Assembly: GCA_945866505.1 (NCBI GenBank)
Contig: CAMBHH010000073.1
Coordinates: 1 to 15,891 of the forward strand
Reading direction: 5' to 3'
Length of the DNA: 15,891 nt
DNA from: Flavobacterium psychrophilum
GTDB taxonomy: Bacteria > Bacteroidota > Bacteroidia > Flavobacteriales > Flavobacteriaceae
Shown piece after piece: positions 1-7,875 of the stretch. Made by a program: the position numbers and the translations under genes. The notes below the pieces were generated by a model, which made no database searches, had not been told where the DNA came from, and worked only from the letters and a program-made list of their open reading frames with translations. The number at the start of each line of letters is the position of its first letter. Within the stretch, counting starts at the first letter, position 1.

Positions 1-813
1 ATCATATTTATGTGAATGCAAACAAGTTTGTTTGGAACAGTATTCAAGAAAAATATTATAGAGGGAAAATAATTAACGATAATTTAAAAATCTTTAAAGA
101 CAGAAAAAACTACCTATTAAACCTTGATGATGGGTTTATTTCATTTCAATTAAAAAACGAGATCAAACAACGACCCGCCATCAAGATTGAGGCCTATACT
201 AATGATAGTTTGGTTAAAAAGTGGTGGTTATTCTGCTGACAAAATAAATGATAATCCAAACAAAATCGTCTCACCTCATATTATTGCTGGGTTCAGCCCA
301 ATATATTCGAACGCAAAAGCAGATCTTTTAAGCCTATACAATAACGGAAATGGCTCTTCTGTATATAGCCTTCCTACTGATACTTCAAAGAAAGTGTTAT
401 GGCGTTATAAACGAATTGATGCAGCAGGAAGAGCGTCTTACATCCAAGCCATAGATTATTCTACAATGTTATTCGGCTTGGCATCGTTGCCAGAAAATTT
501 GGGTGCAAATTGGTTTTCAACTTACAACTGGCCATTGGATCTTCAAGTCTTATCGTTGGACGATTTTTCCAATACAACAGATAAAATTAAGGTGTATCCA
601 AACCCTTTCGTCGAAAAAATCACAATTTCAATTAAAGAAATAAAGGATGCTAAAATTAAAATATTTGACCTCTCTGGGAAACAAATTTTAGAAAACAAAA
701 TGAATAATTTTTCTGAAATTATTTATTTACCAAAAGGATTACCATCCGGTTTGTATATCCTGGAATTGAAAACAAATAATGACTCATATAGAATTAAAAT
801 TATAAAAAAGTAG
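1..813 (+). pseudogene. T9SS-secreted protein, 5'-partial and frameshifted
   Basis: The 3' part of a secreted-protein gene. The first frame is open from the left edge of the window and stops at 237-239. The next frame continues the same protein to the TAG at 811-813. The two join cleanly if one A is removed from the A5 run at 216-220, giving ...DSLV-KSGGYSAD..., so this is one gene with a +1 frameshift (real mutation or homopolymer error). About the last 75 residues form a typical T9SS type A C-terminal sorting domain: a VYPNPF start, then KIFDLSGK, LPSGLYIL and a basic Lys-rich end. The protein should therefore cross the outer membrane and be surface-attached or released. The region before it (IIAGFSPIY, QAIDYSTMLFGLASLP) looks globular and is not assigned to a family here. 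A carbohydrate-active role is guessed only from the GH97 neighbour 37 bases downstream. No start codon is visible; the GTG at 12 is simply an internal Val codon. Confidence 0.75.
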
Positions 814-850
814 TTATATTTATCTTTTACAAATTAAAATAACCAATGCA

Positions 851-2947
851 ATGAAAAAAATCCTATCTCTTTCTCTATTTTTTTTAATGAATATAATTTA
901 TTCACAAAACATTAAATCTCCATCAAACAAAATTTCCGTAAATTTTGAACTAACTACTGAAGGTCAGCCTTCTTATTCTGTTAATTACAACAACAAACCT
1001 GTAATTTCCGAAAGCACTTTAGGAATTAAATTAAAGGACAAGCCTTCATTAGACGCCCATTTTGAAATTGCAGATACAAAAACAAACACTTTCAATGAAT
1101 CTTGGAAACCAGTTCTTGGTGAGCAATCGAGCATTCTCAACCATTATAATGAGTTAATTATTTCTGTCCTTCAAAAGGAAACCCAAATAAAAATGAATAT
1201 TATATTCCGAGTTTTTGATGAAGGCGTTGCTTTTCGATATGATTTTCCAAAACAGGCAGCCTTGAATTATTTCATTGTTTCTGATGAGGTTTCCCAGTTT
1301 AATTTAACCGAAAACAATAAAGTTTTCTGGATTCCAGGTGATTTTGATAGTAATGAATATGTGTATAACGAAACAAAATTTTCCGAAATAGACAATACAA
1401 AACTTAATATGAATAATGGGATCGGTGTAAAATCAATTCCAGGAAAATACGTGGTGCAATCTCCATTGATGATGAAATCGCCATCAGGTTTGTATCTTAA
1501 TATTTTTGAAGCTGCAGTGGTTAATTACCCTGTGATGCACCTTGATGCAGATGTAGTAAACAATAAATTAATTTCACATTTAGTTCCTAATGCCATTGGT
1601 GATAAAGCCTATTTACAAACCCCATGCGTATCTCCTTGGAGAACCATTATGGTTAGCGATCATGCCAGAGAAATAGGAAGTTCTAAAATGATTTTGAACC
1701 TAAATGAGCCTTGTAAATTAGATGATGTGTCTTATATCAAGCCTATGAAATATGTAGGAATCTGGTGGGAAATGCACATTGGAAAATCAACTTGGGACTA
1801 TGCAGGCACACAAAATGCGACAAACTTTGCAGGAAATCCAATACCTACAGGAAAGCATGGTGCAACGACTGAAAACACCAAGCGATACATTGATTTTGCT
1901 GCCAAAAATGGTTTCGATGGTGTACTTGTCGAAGGATGGAATGTAGGTTGGGAAGATTGGTCTGGCAACTGGAAAGAAGAAGTTTTTGATTTTGTAACCC
2001 CTTATCCAGATTTTGATTTACCGGCAATTACAGCTTACGCCAAAGAGAAAAACGTGAAAATGATTATGCATCATGAAACTTCGGGTTCCGTTGCTAATTA
2101 TGAACGAAATTTAGATCGCGCATTGGATTTGATGAAAAAATACAATTACCCGGCAGCAAAATCGGGATATGTTGGTAAAATTATTCCACGTGGCGAATTT
2201 CATGACGGACAAACAATGGTCAATCATTTTAACTTTGTAGCGAGACGATTTGCAGATTACAAGTTAATGCTTAATTCTCACGAATCTTCAAGACCAACAG
2301 GTTACAGTAGAACATACCCAAATTATATCGCTGCAGAAGCTGCCCGTGGTAATGAATTTAACGGTTGGAGTGATGGAAATCCACCTATGCACGAAACCAT
2401 TTTGCCATTCACAAGACTTTTAGGCGGACCAATGGATTATACTCCAGGAATTTTTGAAATAAAAAGAAGTTATTACGACAAGACCAGAACGGAACAAGTT
2501 CACACAACTTTGGCAAAACAATTAGCATTATATGTAACGATGTATTCACCTTTACAAATGGCTGCTGATGTACCTGAAAATTACGAAAGATATCCAGATG
2601 CTTTTCAGTTCATCAAGGACGTTGCCGTAGATTGGGACGAAAGTAAATACTTAGAAGCAGAACCAGGAGATTATCTAACTATTGCCAGAAAAACCAAAGG
2701 AAAGGAAACTTGGTTTTTAGGTGCAATTACAGATGAAAACGCCAGAAAATCAGAAATTAAATTGGACTTCCTTACCAAAGGGAAAAAGTACAAAGCCATT
2801 GTATACGAAGATGCTAAAGATGCGGATTGGAAAAACAATCCAATTGCTTACAAAATAAGTACAATAGAAGTCACTTCTAAATCAAAAATCAAATTGAATT
2901 TGGCACCCGGAGGAGGAACAGCAATTAGCTTCGAGCCAACTAATTAG
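851..2947 (+). CDS. Glycoside hydrolase family 97 (SusB-like, inverting type)
   Basis: A 698-residue exported glycosidase, close to the roughly 700-740 residues usual for GH97. A Sec signal peptide occupies about residues 1-19, cut after YSQ. Layout by family knowledge: N-terminal beta-sandwich about 22-285, catalytic (beta/alpha)8 barrel about 290-590, C-terminal beta domain about 600-697. Visible barrel motifs are GIWWEMHIGKSTWDYAG, VEGWNVGWEDW, MHHETSGS, NSHESSRPTG and RTYPN. Glu361, Glu409, Glu478, Glu496 and Glu502 have exactly the spacing of SusB Glu391, Glu439, Glu508, Glu526 and Glu532 (numbering from memory), i.e. the base, acid and calcium-binding glutamates of the inverting alpha-glucosidase branch. 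The retaining alpha-galactosidase branch uses an Asp nucleophile instead. Likely a periplasmic alpha-glucosidase acting on oligosaccharides; no sorting domain is present. It starts 37 bases after the T9SS gene and may be co-transcribed with it. The exact sugar specificity is inference. Confidence 0.93.
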   Translation: MKKILSLSLFFLMNIIYSQNIKSPSNKISVNFELTTEGQPSYSVNYNNKPVISESTLGIKLKDKPSLDAHFEIADTKTNTFNESWKPVLGEQSSILNHYNELIISVLQKETQIKMNIIFRVFDEGVAFRYDFPKQAALNYFIVSDEVSQFNLTENNKVFWIPGDFDSNEYVYNETKFSEIDNTKLNMNNGIGVKSIPGKYVVQSPLMMKSPSGLYLNIFEAAVVNYPVMHLDADVVNNKLISHLVPNAIGDKAYLQTPCVSPWRTIMVSDHAREIGSSKMILNLNEPCKLDDVSYIKPMKYVGIWWEMHIGKSTWDYAGTQNATNFAGNPIPTGKHGATTENTKRYIDFAAKNGFDGVLVEGWNVGWEDWSGNWKEEVFDFVTPYPDFDLPAITAYAKEKNVKMIMHHETSGSVANYERNLDRALDLMKKYNYPAAKSGYVGKIIPRGEFHDGQTMVNHFNFVARRFADYKLMLNSHESSRPTGYSRTYPNYIAAEAARGNEFNGWSDGNPPMHETILPFTRLLGGPMDYTPGIFEIKRSYYDKTRTEQVHTTLAKQLALYVTMYSPLQMAADVPENYERYPDAFQFIKDVAVDWDESKYLEAEPGDYLTIARKTKGKETWFLGAITDENARKSEIKLDFLTKGKKYKAIVYEDAKDADWKNNPIAYKISTIEVTSKSKIKLNLAPGGGTAISFEPTN

Positions 2948-2965
2948 AGTTTTTGTAACAGTACG

Positions 2966-2998
2966 AGACCTATGAGGTTTTTAAAACCTCATAGGTCT
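2966..2998. repeat. 33-base perfect palindrome (REP-like element)
   Basis: Two 16-base arms around a single central T: AGACCTATGAGGTTTT at 2966-2981 and its exact reverse complement at 2983-2998. A second pair, GTAACAG at 2955-2961 and CTGTTAC at 2997-3003, partly overlaps and offers an alternative outer pairing. There is no T tract directly after the stem on either strand, so a simple intrinsic terminator is less likely than a dispersed palindromic repeat, although a role as an mRNA 3' end stabiliser for the GH97 gene is possible. It lies 18 bases after the GH97 stop and directly before the truncated downstream fragment. I recall similar (CC)TATGAGG palindromes being common between genes in flavobacteria, but could not check this. 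Confidence 0.85.
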
Positions 2999-3047
2999 GT
3001 TACTAATTATTTATTGTGGTAAAAATAAAACATTAAAAAACAGAACA

Positions 3048-3497
3048 ATTAAATGGATATTCTCAAGAAAATACAACACCAATGATGTTCCCCACGATTA
3101 CATTGAATTGGAAACCCCGATTAAAGCCCGTTTTTTGAAATTGGTCAACCTGAAAATGCCAACGGGTAAATTTGCTTTAAGTGGTTTTCGGGTTTTTGGG
3201 AAAGGAGCTGGCGAAAAACCAAAAGCGGTTGAGAATTTTGTTGTGCTTCGTGCTGAAAAAAATAAATTTGGCGAAAGACGCAGTTCTTGGATGAAATGGG
3301 AACAAAACGATGCCGCCGATGGCTATACAATCTACTTTGGAAAATCTCCAGATAAATTATACGGAAACATCATGGTTTATGGCAAAAATGATTATTTTTT
3401 CACCGGAATGGATAGAGAAGATACCTATTATTTCCAGAATGAAGCCTTCAACAGTAACGGCATCGGTCCCCGAACCGAAATTAAAAAATCGGAATAA
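3048..3497 (+). pseudogene. Start-less C-terminal remnant of a glycosidase-like protein
   Basis: The frame is open from 2985 (after an in-frame TAA inside the palindrome) to the TAA at 3495-3497. It has no ATG near its beginning, so only a TTG at 3108 could start it. Protein-like sequence begins around IKWIFSRKYNTNDVPHDYIELE, upstream of that TTG, which shows the fragment is the tail of a longer gene. It contains a beta-sandwich-like segment (KARFLKLVNLKMPTGKFALSGFRVFG, resembling a discoidin or F5/8C-type strand pattern), then a fibronectin-III-like segment with MKWEQNDAADGYTIYFG and YYFQNEAFNSNGIGPRT. From memory this tail resembles the C-termini of Bacteroidetes family-43-type glycosylhydrolases; that assignment is tentative. 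There is no signal peptide. Expression is doubtful and the gene is probably a deletion remnant. Confidence 0.65.
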
Positions 3498-3516
3498 AAA
3501 CGCATTTATTTTTATT

Positions 3517-3559
3517 AATTGGGTATGAGTATTTTTTTAGTTCTACCCAATTTCTTTTT
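3517..3559 (+). terminator. Likely intrinsic terminator
   Basis: AATTGGGTA at 3517-3525 pairs perfectly with TACCCAATT at 3544-3552, leaving an 18-base T-rich loop. It is followed by a T-rich tail (TTCTTTTT, ending at 3559). It lies 20 bases after the stop of the remnant and before the M28 gene, so it separates the carbohydrate region from the peptidase region. The long loop lowers certainty. Confidence 0.55.
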
Positions 3560-3561
3560 AA

Positions 3562-3569
3562 TATATTTG
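3562..3569 (+). promoter_or_regulatory. Candidate -7 box (TATATTTG) for the M28 gene
   Basis: TATATTTG matches the Bacteroidetes -7 consensus TAnnTTTG and ends 23 bases before the ATG of the M28 peptidase, directly after the putative terminator. No TTG is found at the expected -33 distance, so the promoter is only partly supported. It would give a leader of roughly 15 bases. Confidence 0.4.
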
Positions 3570-3592
3570 GATTTCCAATAGCAATAAAAATT

Positions 3593-4978
3593 ATGAAAAC
3601 ATCAGCCGTATCGCTACTATTTTTTTTAAACAGCTTTTTTCTTTTTGGGCAAAGCAAAGAGGAATTAACCATCAAGCAAATCTACAAATCCTCTTTAACC
3701 AATTCTCAATGCTATTCTTGGCTGGATTATTTATCCAATTCGATAGGTTCGCGATTATCTGGTTCTGCCAATGCTGAAAAAGCGGTACAATACACCAAAT
3801 CACAAATGGAAAATTTGGGTTTTGACCGAGTGTATCTTCAAGAAATGATGGTACCGAAATGGGTTCGCGGCGAAAAAGAAACAGCCTATTTTGTAGACAA
3901 AAAGACCAAAATAATCATTCCGGTTTGTGCCCTTGGAGGTTCAGTAGCCACACCAAAAAACGGAATTACCGCCGAGGTAATCGAAGTGAACGGCATCAAG
4001 GAATTAGAAGCTTTGGGCAATAAAATAAAAGGTAAAATTGTATTTTTCAACCGACCAATGGATCCAGAAAATATTGAAACATTCAAATCTTATGGAGCTT
4101 GTGTTGACCAACGATTTGCCGGCGCAAAAGAAGCTTCGAAGTTTGGAGCTTTGGCAACGATTGTGCGTTCGATGAATTTGAGATTAGATGATTTTCCGCA
4201 TACTGGTGCACAAAGTTATGGAGATCGTCCAAAATCAGATTATATTCCTGCTGCTGCTATTAGTACTAATGCTGCCGAATTATTGAGTAAAACCTTAAAA
4301 ATCAATCCAAATTTGAAATTCTATTTGAAACAATCTTGCCAAATCATGGACGATGTTATATCTTATAATGTCATTGGCGAAATCAAAGGAAGCGAGCATC
4401 CTGAAAATATTATGGTTGTGGGCGGACATCTTGATTCTTGGGATCTAGCCGATGGTTCTCACGATGATGGCGCTGGAGTTGTACAAAGTATGGAAGTGAT
4501 GAATATCTTCAAAAATATTGGTTATAAACCCAAAAATACACTTCGAGTAGTACTTTTTATGAATGAAGAAAACGGTGGACGAGGTGGAAAAAAATACGAA
4601 GAATTGGCTCAAGCCAATAAAGAAAATCACATTTTTGCGATGGAAAGCGATTCGGGAGGATTTTCTCCAAGAGGATTTTCGATAGAGGCCGATGATGCTG
4701 GATTCAAAAAAATAGCAGCTTGGAAAAGTCTATTCGAGCCCTATTTAATTCATAGTTTCGTGATAGGTCATGGCGGTTCCGATATTGGACCATTAACTTC
4801 TAAAGGGATTATAAAAGCAGGTTTAAAACCTGATTCGCAACGCTATTTCGATTACCATCACGCGGCTAACGACACGTTTGATGCCATTAATAAAAGAGAA
4901 TTAGAATTAGGAGCGGCAACTATGGCTTCTTTGATCTATTTGATGGATGTAAACTATTCTTTTTCGGAAATTAAATAA
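3593..4978 (+). CDS. M28 family metallopeptidase (carboxypeptidase Q-like)
   Basis: A 461-residue exported zinc peptidase. The signal peptide covers about residues 1-20 (hydrophobic core, cut after LFGQ). A PA-type insert lies roughly at 100-240, including the KGKIVFFNRPM strand. The co-catalytic zinc site of M28 is complete: His279 in GGHLDSWD, bridging Asp291 in GSHDDGAG, catalytic Glu325 and ligand Glu326 in MNEENGG, Asp353 in ESDSGG, and His423 in DYHHAANDTFD. The closest named relative I recognise is the mammalian plasma carboxypeptidase Q / PGCP type, which releases residues from small peptides. Expected to act in the periplasm; no T9SS domain is seen. It has its own likely promoter and is convergent with the amidohydrolase gene starting on the other side (43 bases between stops), so it is not part of that operon but fits the same theme of peptide breakdown. 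Confidence 0.92.
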   Translation: MKTSAVSLLFFLNSFFLFGQSKEELTIKQIYKSSLTNSQCYSWLDYLSNSIGSRLSGSANAEKAVQYTKSQMENLGFDRVYLQEMMVPKWVRGEKETAYFVDKKTKIIIPVCALGGSVATPKNGITAEVIEVNGIKELEALGNKIKGKIVFFNRPMDPENIETFKSYGACVDQRFAGAKEASKFGALATIVRSMNLRLDDFPHTGAQSYGDRPKSDYIPAAAISTNAAELLSKTLKINPNLKFYLKQSCQIMDDVISYNVIGEIKGSEHPENIMVVGGHLDSWDLADGSHDDGAGVVQSMEVMNIFKNIGYKPKNTLRVVLFMNEENGGRGGKKYEELAQANKENHIFAMESDSGGFSPRGFSIEADDAGFKKIAAWKSLFEPYLIHSFVIGHGGSDIGPLTSKGIIKAGLKPDSQRYFDYHHAANDTFDAINKRELELGAATMASLIYLMDVNYSFSEIK

Positions 4979-5021
4979 TTGTCGTTCTAGTAGGCTAACG
5001 ATTAAAAGATATTTTTCGATT

Positions 5022-6344
5022 TTATTTTTTATGCATTTCTCCATAATCAAAAACCAAATTGCTAAGTGTAATTACTCCTAATTTGAAAGACTCATCCTCA
5101 ATGATAAATTCGGGGGTATGATGAGGACCAACTGTTTTTATGTCTTTTCCTTTTGCCGTTCCACCCAAACGAAAGTACAATCCAGGTACTTTTTGAGCAA
5201 AAAACGAAAAATCTTCTGCGCCGGTAATAGCTGGAACAAAAAGAACGTTTTCAACTCCAGCCGATTTTTGTAAAGAAGGCAACATCGCATTTGTCAATTC
5301 AATATTGTTAAAAGTAACTGGGTAATGCGTTTGGTAAGGGATTTCTACAATTGCGGTTGCTCCTGCAGCTTCGGCAGTTTTTTCGGCTATTTGTTTAATA
5401 CGGTTCATTATTAGCGTTTCATCTTCATCCGTAAATGTTCTGATATCGCCAATCATTTCTACTTCTTTCGGAATAATATTAGAGCGGTTACCGCCATTAA
5501 TAGCTCCAACAGTGACTACAGCAGCGTTATCTGTAAGTTTTACATTTCTACTTACAATAGTCTGAAGGCTAGTAATAATTTGAGCTGCAACTACAATTGG
5601 ATCAACAGAATTCCAAGGTTGAGAACCATGACTTGGTTTGCCTTTTACGGTAATTTTAAAATCTTCAATACCAGCAAATGTTCCTGCTGGACGATAAGAA
5701 AGTTTGTTGGTTTCGAGTTGCGAATTTAAGTGTAATCCGAAAATGACATCGACTTTTGGGTTTTCCATGACACCCTCTTTTATCATTAATTGAGCTCCGC
5801 CTTCTTCTCCTTTTGGTGCACCTTCTTCCGCTGGTTGAAAGATGAATTTTACAGTTCCCCGTAATTCTTTTTTCATACCAGCTAAAACTTCTGCAACACC
5901 CATTAATATTGCAGTGTGTCCGTCGTGTCCGCAAGCGTGCATGACACTGGTTTCTTTTCCGTTGTATATTGTTTTTACTTTTGATGCATAAGGCAAATCA
6001 TTTACTTCTTCTACAGGCAATGCATCCATATCGGCTCGCAAGGCGATAACTGGTCCGGGTTTATCACCTTTCAAAATACCAACAACGCCCGTAAAAGCCA
6101 CATTAGTTTTTACTTCAAAGCCAAGCGATTGCAGATGTTTGGCAACAATCGCAGCAGTTCTTGTTTCTCGGTTACCCAATTCTGGATTTTGATGAAAATC
6201 ATGCCGCCAAGCAATTACTTTTTGTTCTATTTGATTTGCTTTTTTAGTAATGAGTTCGCTGTAATTGCTTTTTTGCGCTAATAGTTGGAAAGAAAATACA
6301 TTTATCAATGTGATCAATAGGAGGAATATTTTGGTTGTTTTCAT
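5022..6344 (-). CDS. M20 family amidohydrolase (IAA-amino-acid hydrolase / hippurate hydrolase-like)
   Basis: A 440-residue exported amidohydrolase. The signal peptide is residues 1-24 (LITLINVFSFQLLAQ). The M20D core is complete: ALRADMDALPVEE at 101-113, Cys138 and His140 in MHACGHDGH, Glu174 in QPAEEG, His205 in FGLHLN, and His409 in GPHHTPEF. The dimerisation or lid domain follows the KGKPSHGS segment (His239). Family members cleave N-acyl or N-aryl amino acids (IAA-amino acids, hippurate, N-acetyl amino acids) into the amino acid plus the acid. Most characterised relatives are cytosolic or, in plants, in the ER, so the clear export signal is notable. It is the last gene of the - strand run, 66 bases after the AbgB-like gene, and shares its leader sequence with that gene and with the S9 gene. 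The substrate is not determinable from sequence. Confidence 0.92.
   Translation of the reverse strand: MKTTKIFLLLITLINVFSFQLLAQKSNYSELITKKANQIEQKVIAWRHDFHQNPELGNRETRTAAIVAKHLQSLGFEVKTNVAFTGVVGILKGDKPGPVIALRADMDALPVEEVNDLPYASKVKTIYNGKETSVMHACGHDGHTAILMGVAEVLAGMKKELRGTVKFIFQPAEEGAPKGEEGGAQLMIKEGVMENPKVDVIFGLHLNSQLETNKLSYRPAGTFAGIEDFKITVKGKPSHGSQPWNSVDPIVVAAQIITSLQTIVSRNVKLTDNAAVVTVGAINGGNRSNIIPKEVEMIGDIRTFTDEDETLIMNRIKQIAEKTAEAAGATAIVEIPYQTHYPVTFNNIELTNAMLPSLQKSAGVENVLFVPAITGAEDFSFFAQKVPGLYFRLGGTAKGKDIKTVGPHHTPEFIIEDESFKLGVITLSNLVFDYGEMHKK
6273..6326 (-). repeat. Shared signal-peptide coding segment, copy 3
   Basis: 54 bases of the M20D-type gene, codons 7-24. By hand alignment without gaps it matches 45/54 with the S9 gene copy (10332-10385) and 43/54 with the AbgB-like gene copy (7800-7853). 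All three contain TCCTCCTAT and ATTGATAAAT and end at the Ala-Gln cleavage region. Confidence 0.75.
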
Positions 6345-6410
6345 TTAGAATTTGTTTTTGTTTGTATTTGAAATGGAGAGATATGACCTTTTATTTTTTT
6401 TGAAAGAATC

Positions 6411-7865
6411 TTAATCTCTATAATTCAAGGCTGGTTTCCTATCACCAAGTAGTGCTTTATATTGATAGTTCCCTTTAGTTTGAATAAATTCTTCTTTTGC
6501 CTCTTTAATTAATTCGGGGTTGGTAAACAAATCAATAGCTGTAAATACCATCGTTTTTGCGGCGACAATCATTCCTTTTATTCCTATGTCTGTGCCACCA
6601 CAAGCAACGGCTTGCCAACTATGAGCCCCAGTACCTGTTACCCAAGTGGCTGTTCCCAAGCCTACAGTAGGAACTACATAACTTACATCGCCTACATCTG
6701 TCGAACCAAGACTTTTTTCTATATACATAGGTTTCACAATTGCAGCTAAATCAATTGAAGCAGCTTTAATTAAAAAACTAGCTTGAATTTTTTTTGCATA
6801 CTCTTTTTCTTGATTGGTATAAATTACTCCCCCCACTTTTTGTAAATTGCCTTGCATACTAGTTGCGAGAGTTTTATTGATAAGCAAGTCGTGAGTGCCG
6901 CCAATGATTTCGAAATCCATTTTAGTTTCTGTACCAAGGGCCGCACCTTCCGCAGCTTTTGCAATTCTGTCAAAAATAGAAACTGCCGTTTCTTTATCTG
7001 GGTGTCGAACATAATAATATACCTCTGCAAATTCAGGAACTACATTTGGAGCTTTTCCACCATTGGTAATCACATAATGAATGCGAGTTTCTTGTGGTAT
7101 ATGTTCTCTCATCATATTAACCATATTATTCATTGCTTCGACCGCATCTAGCGCAGAACGACCCTGCTCTGGCGAACCAGCAGCGTGTGATGCAATGCCA
7201 TAAAACCTAAACTTGGCTGACTTATTAGCTAATGCACTTGTATAAGTTGTAGTGTTTTCATTGCTTGGGTGCCAATGAATCGCAATATCTACATCGTTAA
7301 ACAACCCTTCCCTTACCATATATACTTTTCCGCTTCCACCTTCTTCGGCAGGGCAACCAAACACTTTTATAGTTCCTTTTATTTTGCCCGTTTCTAATAG
7401 TTTTTTGATAGCAATACCAGCAGCTGCTGATCCTGTACCAAATAAATGATGTCCACAAGCGTGACCACTCGATTTATTTGCGATAGGTGTTTTAGTTGGT
7501 GAATTGTCTTGCGATATTCCCGGTAATGCATCGTACTCTGCCAAAATTCCAATAACTGGCGAACCACTACCATAAGTGGCAACGAAGGCTGTAGGCATTC
7601 CAGCTACACCCGATTCAACACTAAAGCCATTGTCTTTTAGCGTGTTTTGTAATAGTGTAGAACTTTTATTTTCCTTATATCCCAATTCTGCATAATCCCA
7701 AATGTTTAATGCGATTGATTTATAGGCATCATAACCTGCTTGTATGGATTGTGCAGTTTCATTTTTTAAGGCATCATTGGCTTTGCTGTCACTTTTCATT
7801 TGAGCCAAAAGAGGAAAAGAAAATAAATTTATCAATATGATATATAGGAGGATTTTTTTATTCAT
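6411..7865 (-). CDS. M20 family amidohydrolase, AbgB-like (aminobenzoyl-glutamate utilisation type)
   Basis: A 484-residue exported amidohydrolase, about the length of E. coli AbgB (near 480). The signal peptide is residues 1-22 (LINLFSFPLLAQ). Metal-site motifs are present: ILAEYDALPG at 107-116, Cys137 and His139 in GHACGHH, Glu174/Glu175 in CPAEEGG, His197 and His199 in IHWHP, and a C-terminal GTGAHSWQ. SLGSTDVGDVSYVVPT and the ATWVTGTGAHSWQ stretch are characteristic of the AbgB subgroup and differ from the M20D neighbour. AbgB is the catalytic-type subunit of p-aminobenzoyl-glutamate hydrolase; relatives also cleave other N-acyl amino acids. No separate AbgA-like partner is identified, unless the adjacent M20D protein fills that role. 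The gene starts 10 bases after the NTF2-like gene and is almost certainly co-transcribed with it. The secretion signal is unlike the cytosolic E. coli enzyme. Confidence 0.92.
   Translation of the reverse strand: MNKKILLYIILINLFSFPLLAQMKSDSKANDALKNETAQSIQAGYDAYKSIALNIWDYAELGYKENKSSTLLQNTLKDNGFSVESGVAGMPTAFVATYGSGSPVIGILAEYDALPGISQDNSPTKTPIANKSSGHACGHHLFGTGSAAAGIAIKKLLETGKIKGTIKVFGCPAEEGGSGKVYMVREGLFNDVDIAIHWHPSNENTTTYTSALANKSAKFRFYGIASHAAGSPEQGRSALDAVEAMNNMVNMMREHIPQETRIHYVITNGGKAPNVVPEFAEVYYYVRHPDKETAVSIFDRIAKAAEGAALGTETKMDFEIIGGTHDLLINKTLATSMQGNLQKVGGVIYTNQEKEYAKKIQASFLIKAASIDLAAIVKPMYIEKSLGSTDVGDVSYVVPTVGLGTATWVTGTGAHSWQAVACGGTDIGIKGMIVAAKTMVFTAIDLFTNPELIKEAKEEFIQTKGNYQYKALLGDRKPALNYRD
7800..7853 (-). 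repeat. Shared signal-peptide coding segment, copy 2
   Basis: 54 bases of the AbgB-like gene, codons 5-22. Hand alignment gives 50/54 identity with the leader of the non-homologous S9 peptidase gene (10332-10385). The match stops at the end of the signal peptide. Confidence 0.85.
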
Positions 7866-7875
7866 GATAATAATT

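Noticed and set aside
3310..3528. 72-residue frame overlapping the glycosidase tail
   Set aside because: The overlapping frame has coherent beta-sandwich/FN3-like sequence; this one is a shadow.
4979..5021. Possible bidirectional terminator between the convergent M28 and M20D genes
   Set aside because: CGA/TCG pairs around an AT-rich centre contain several mismatches, so the hairpin is too weak to report.
5665..5934. Arg/Cys-rich 89-residue frame on the same strand within the M20D gene
   Set aside because: It is an alternate frame of a well-supported enzyme and its composition is typical of out-of-frame translation.
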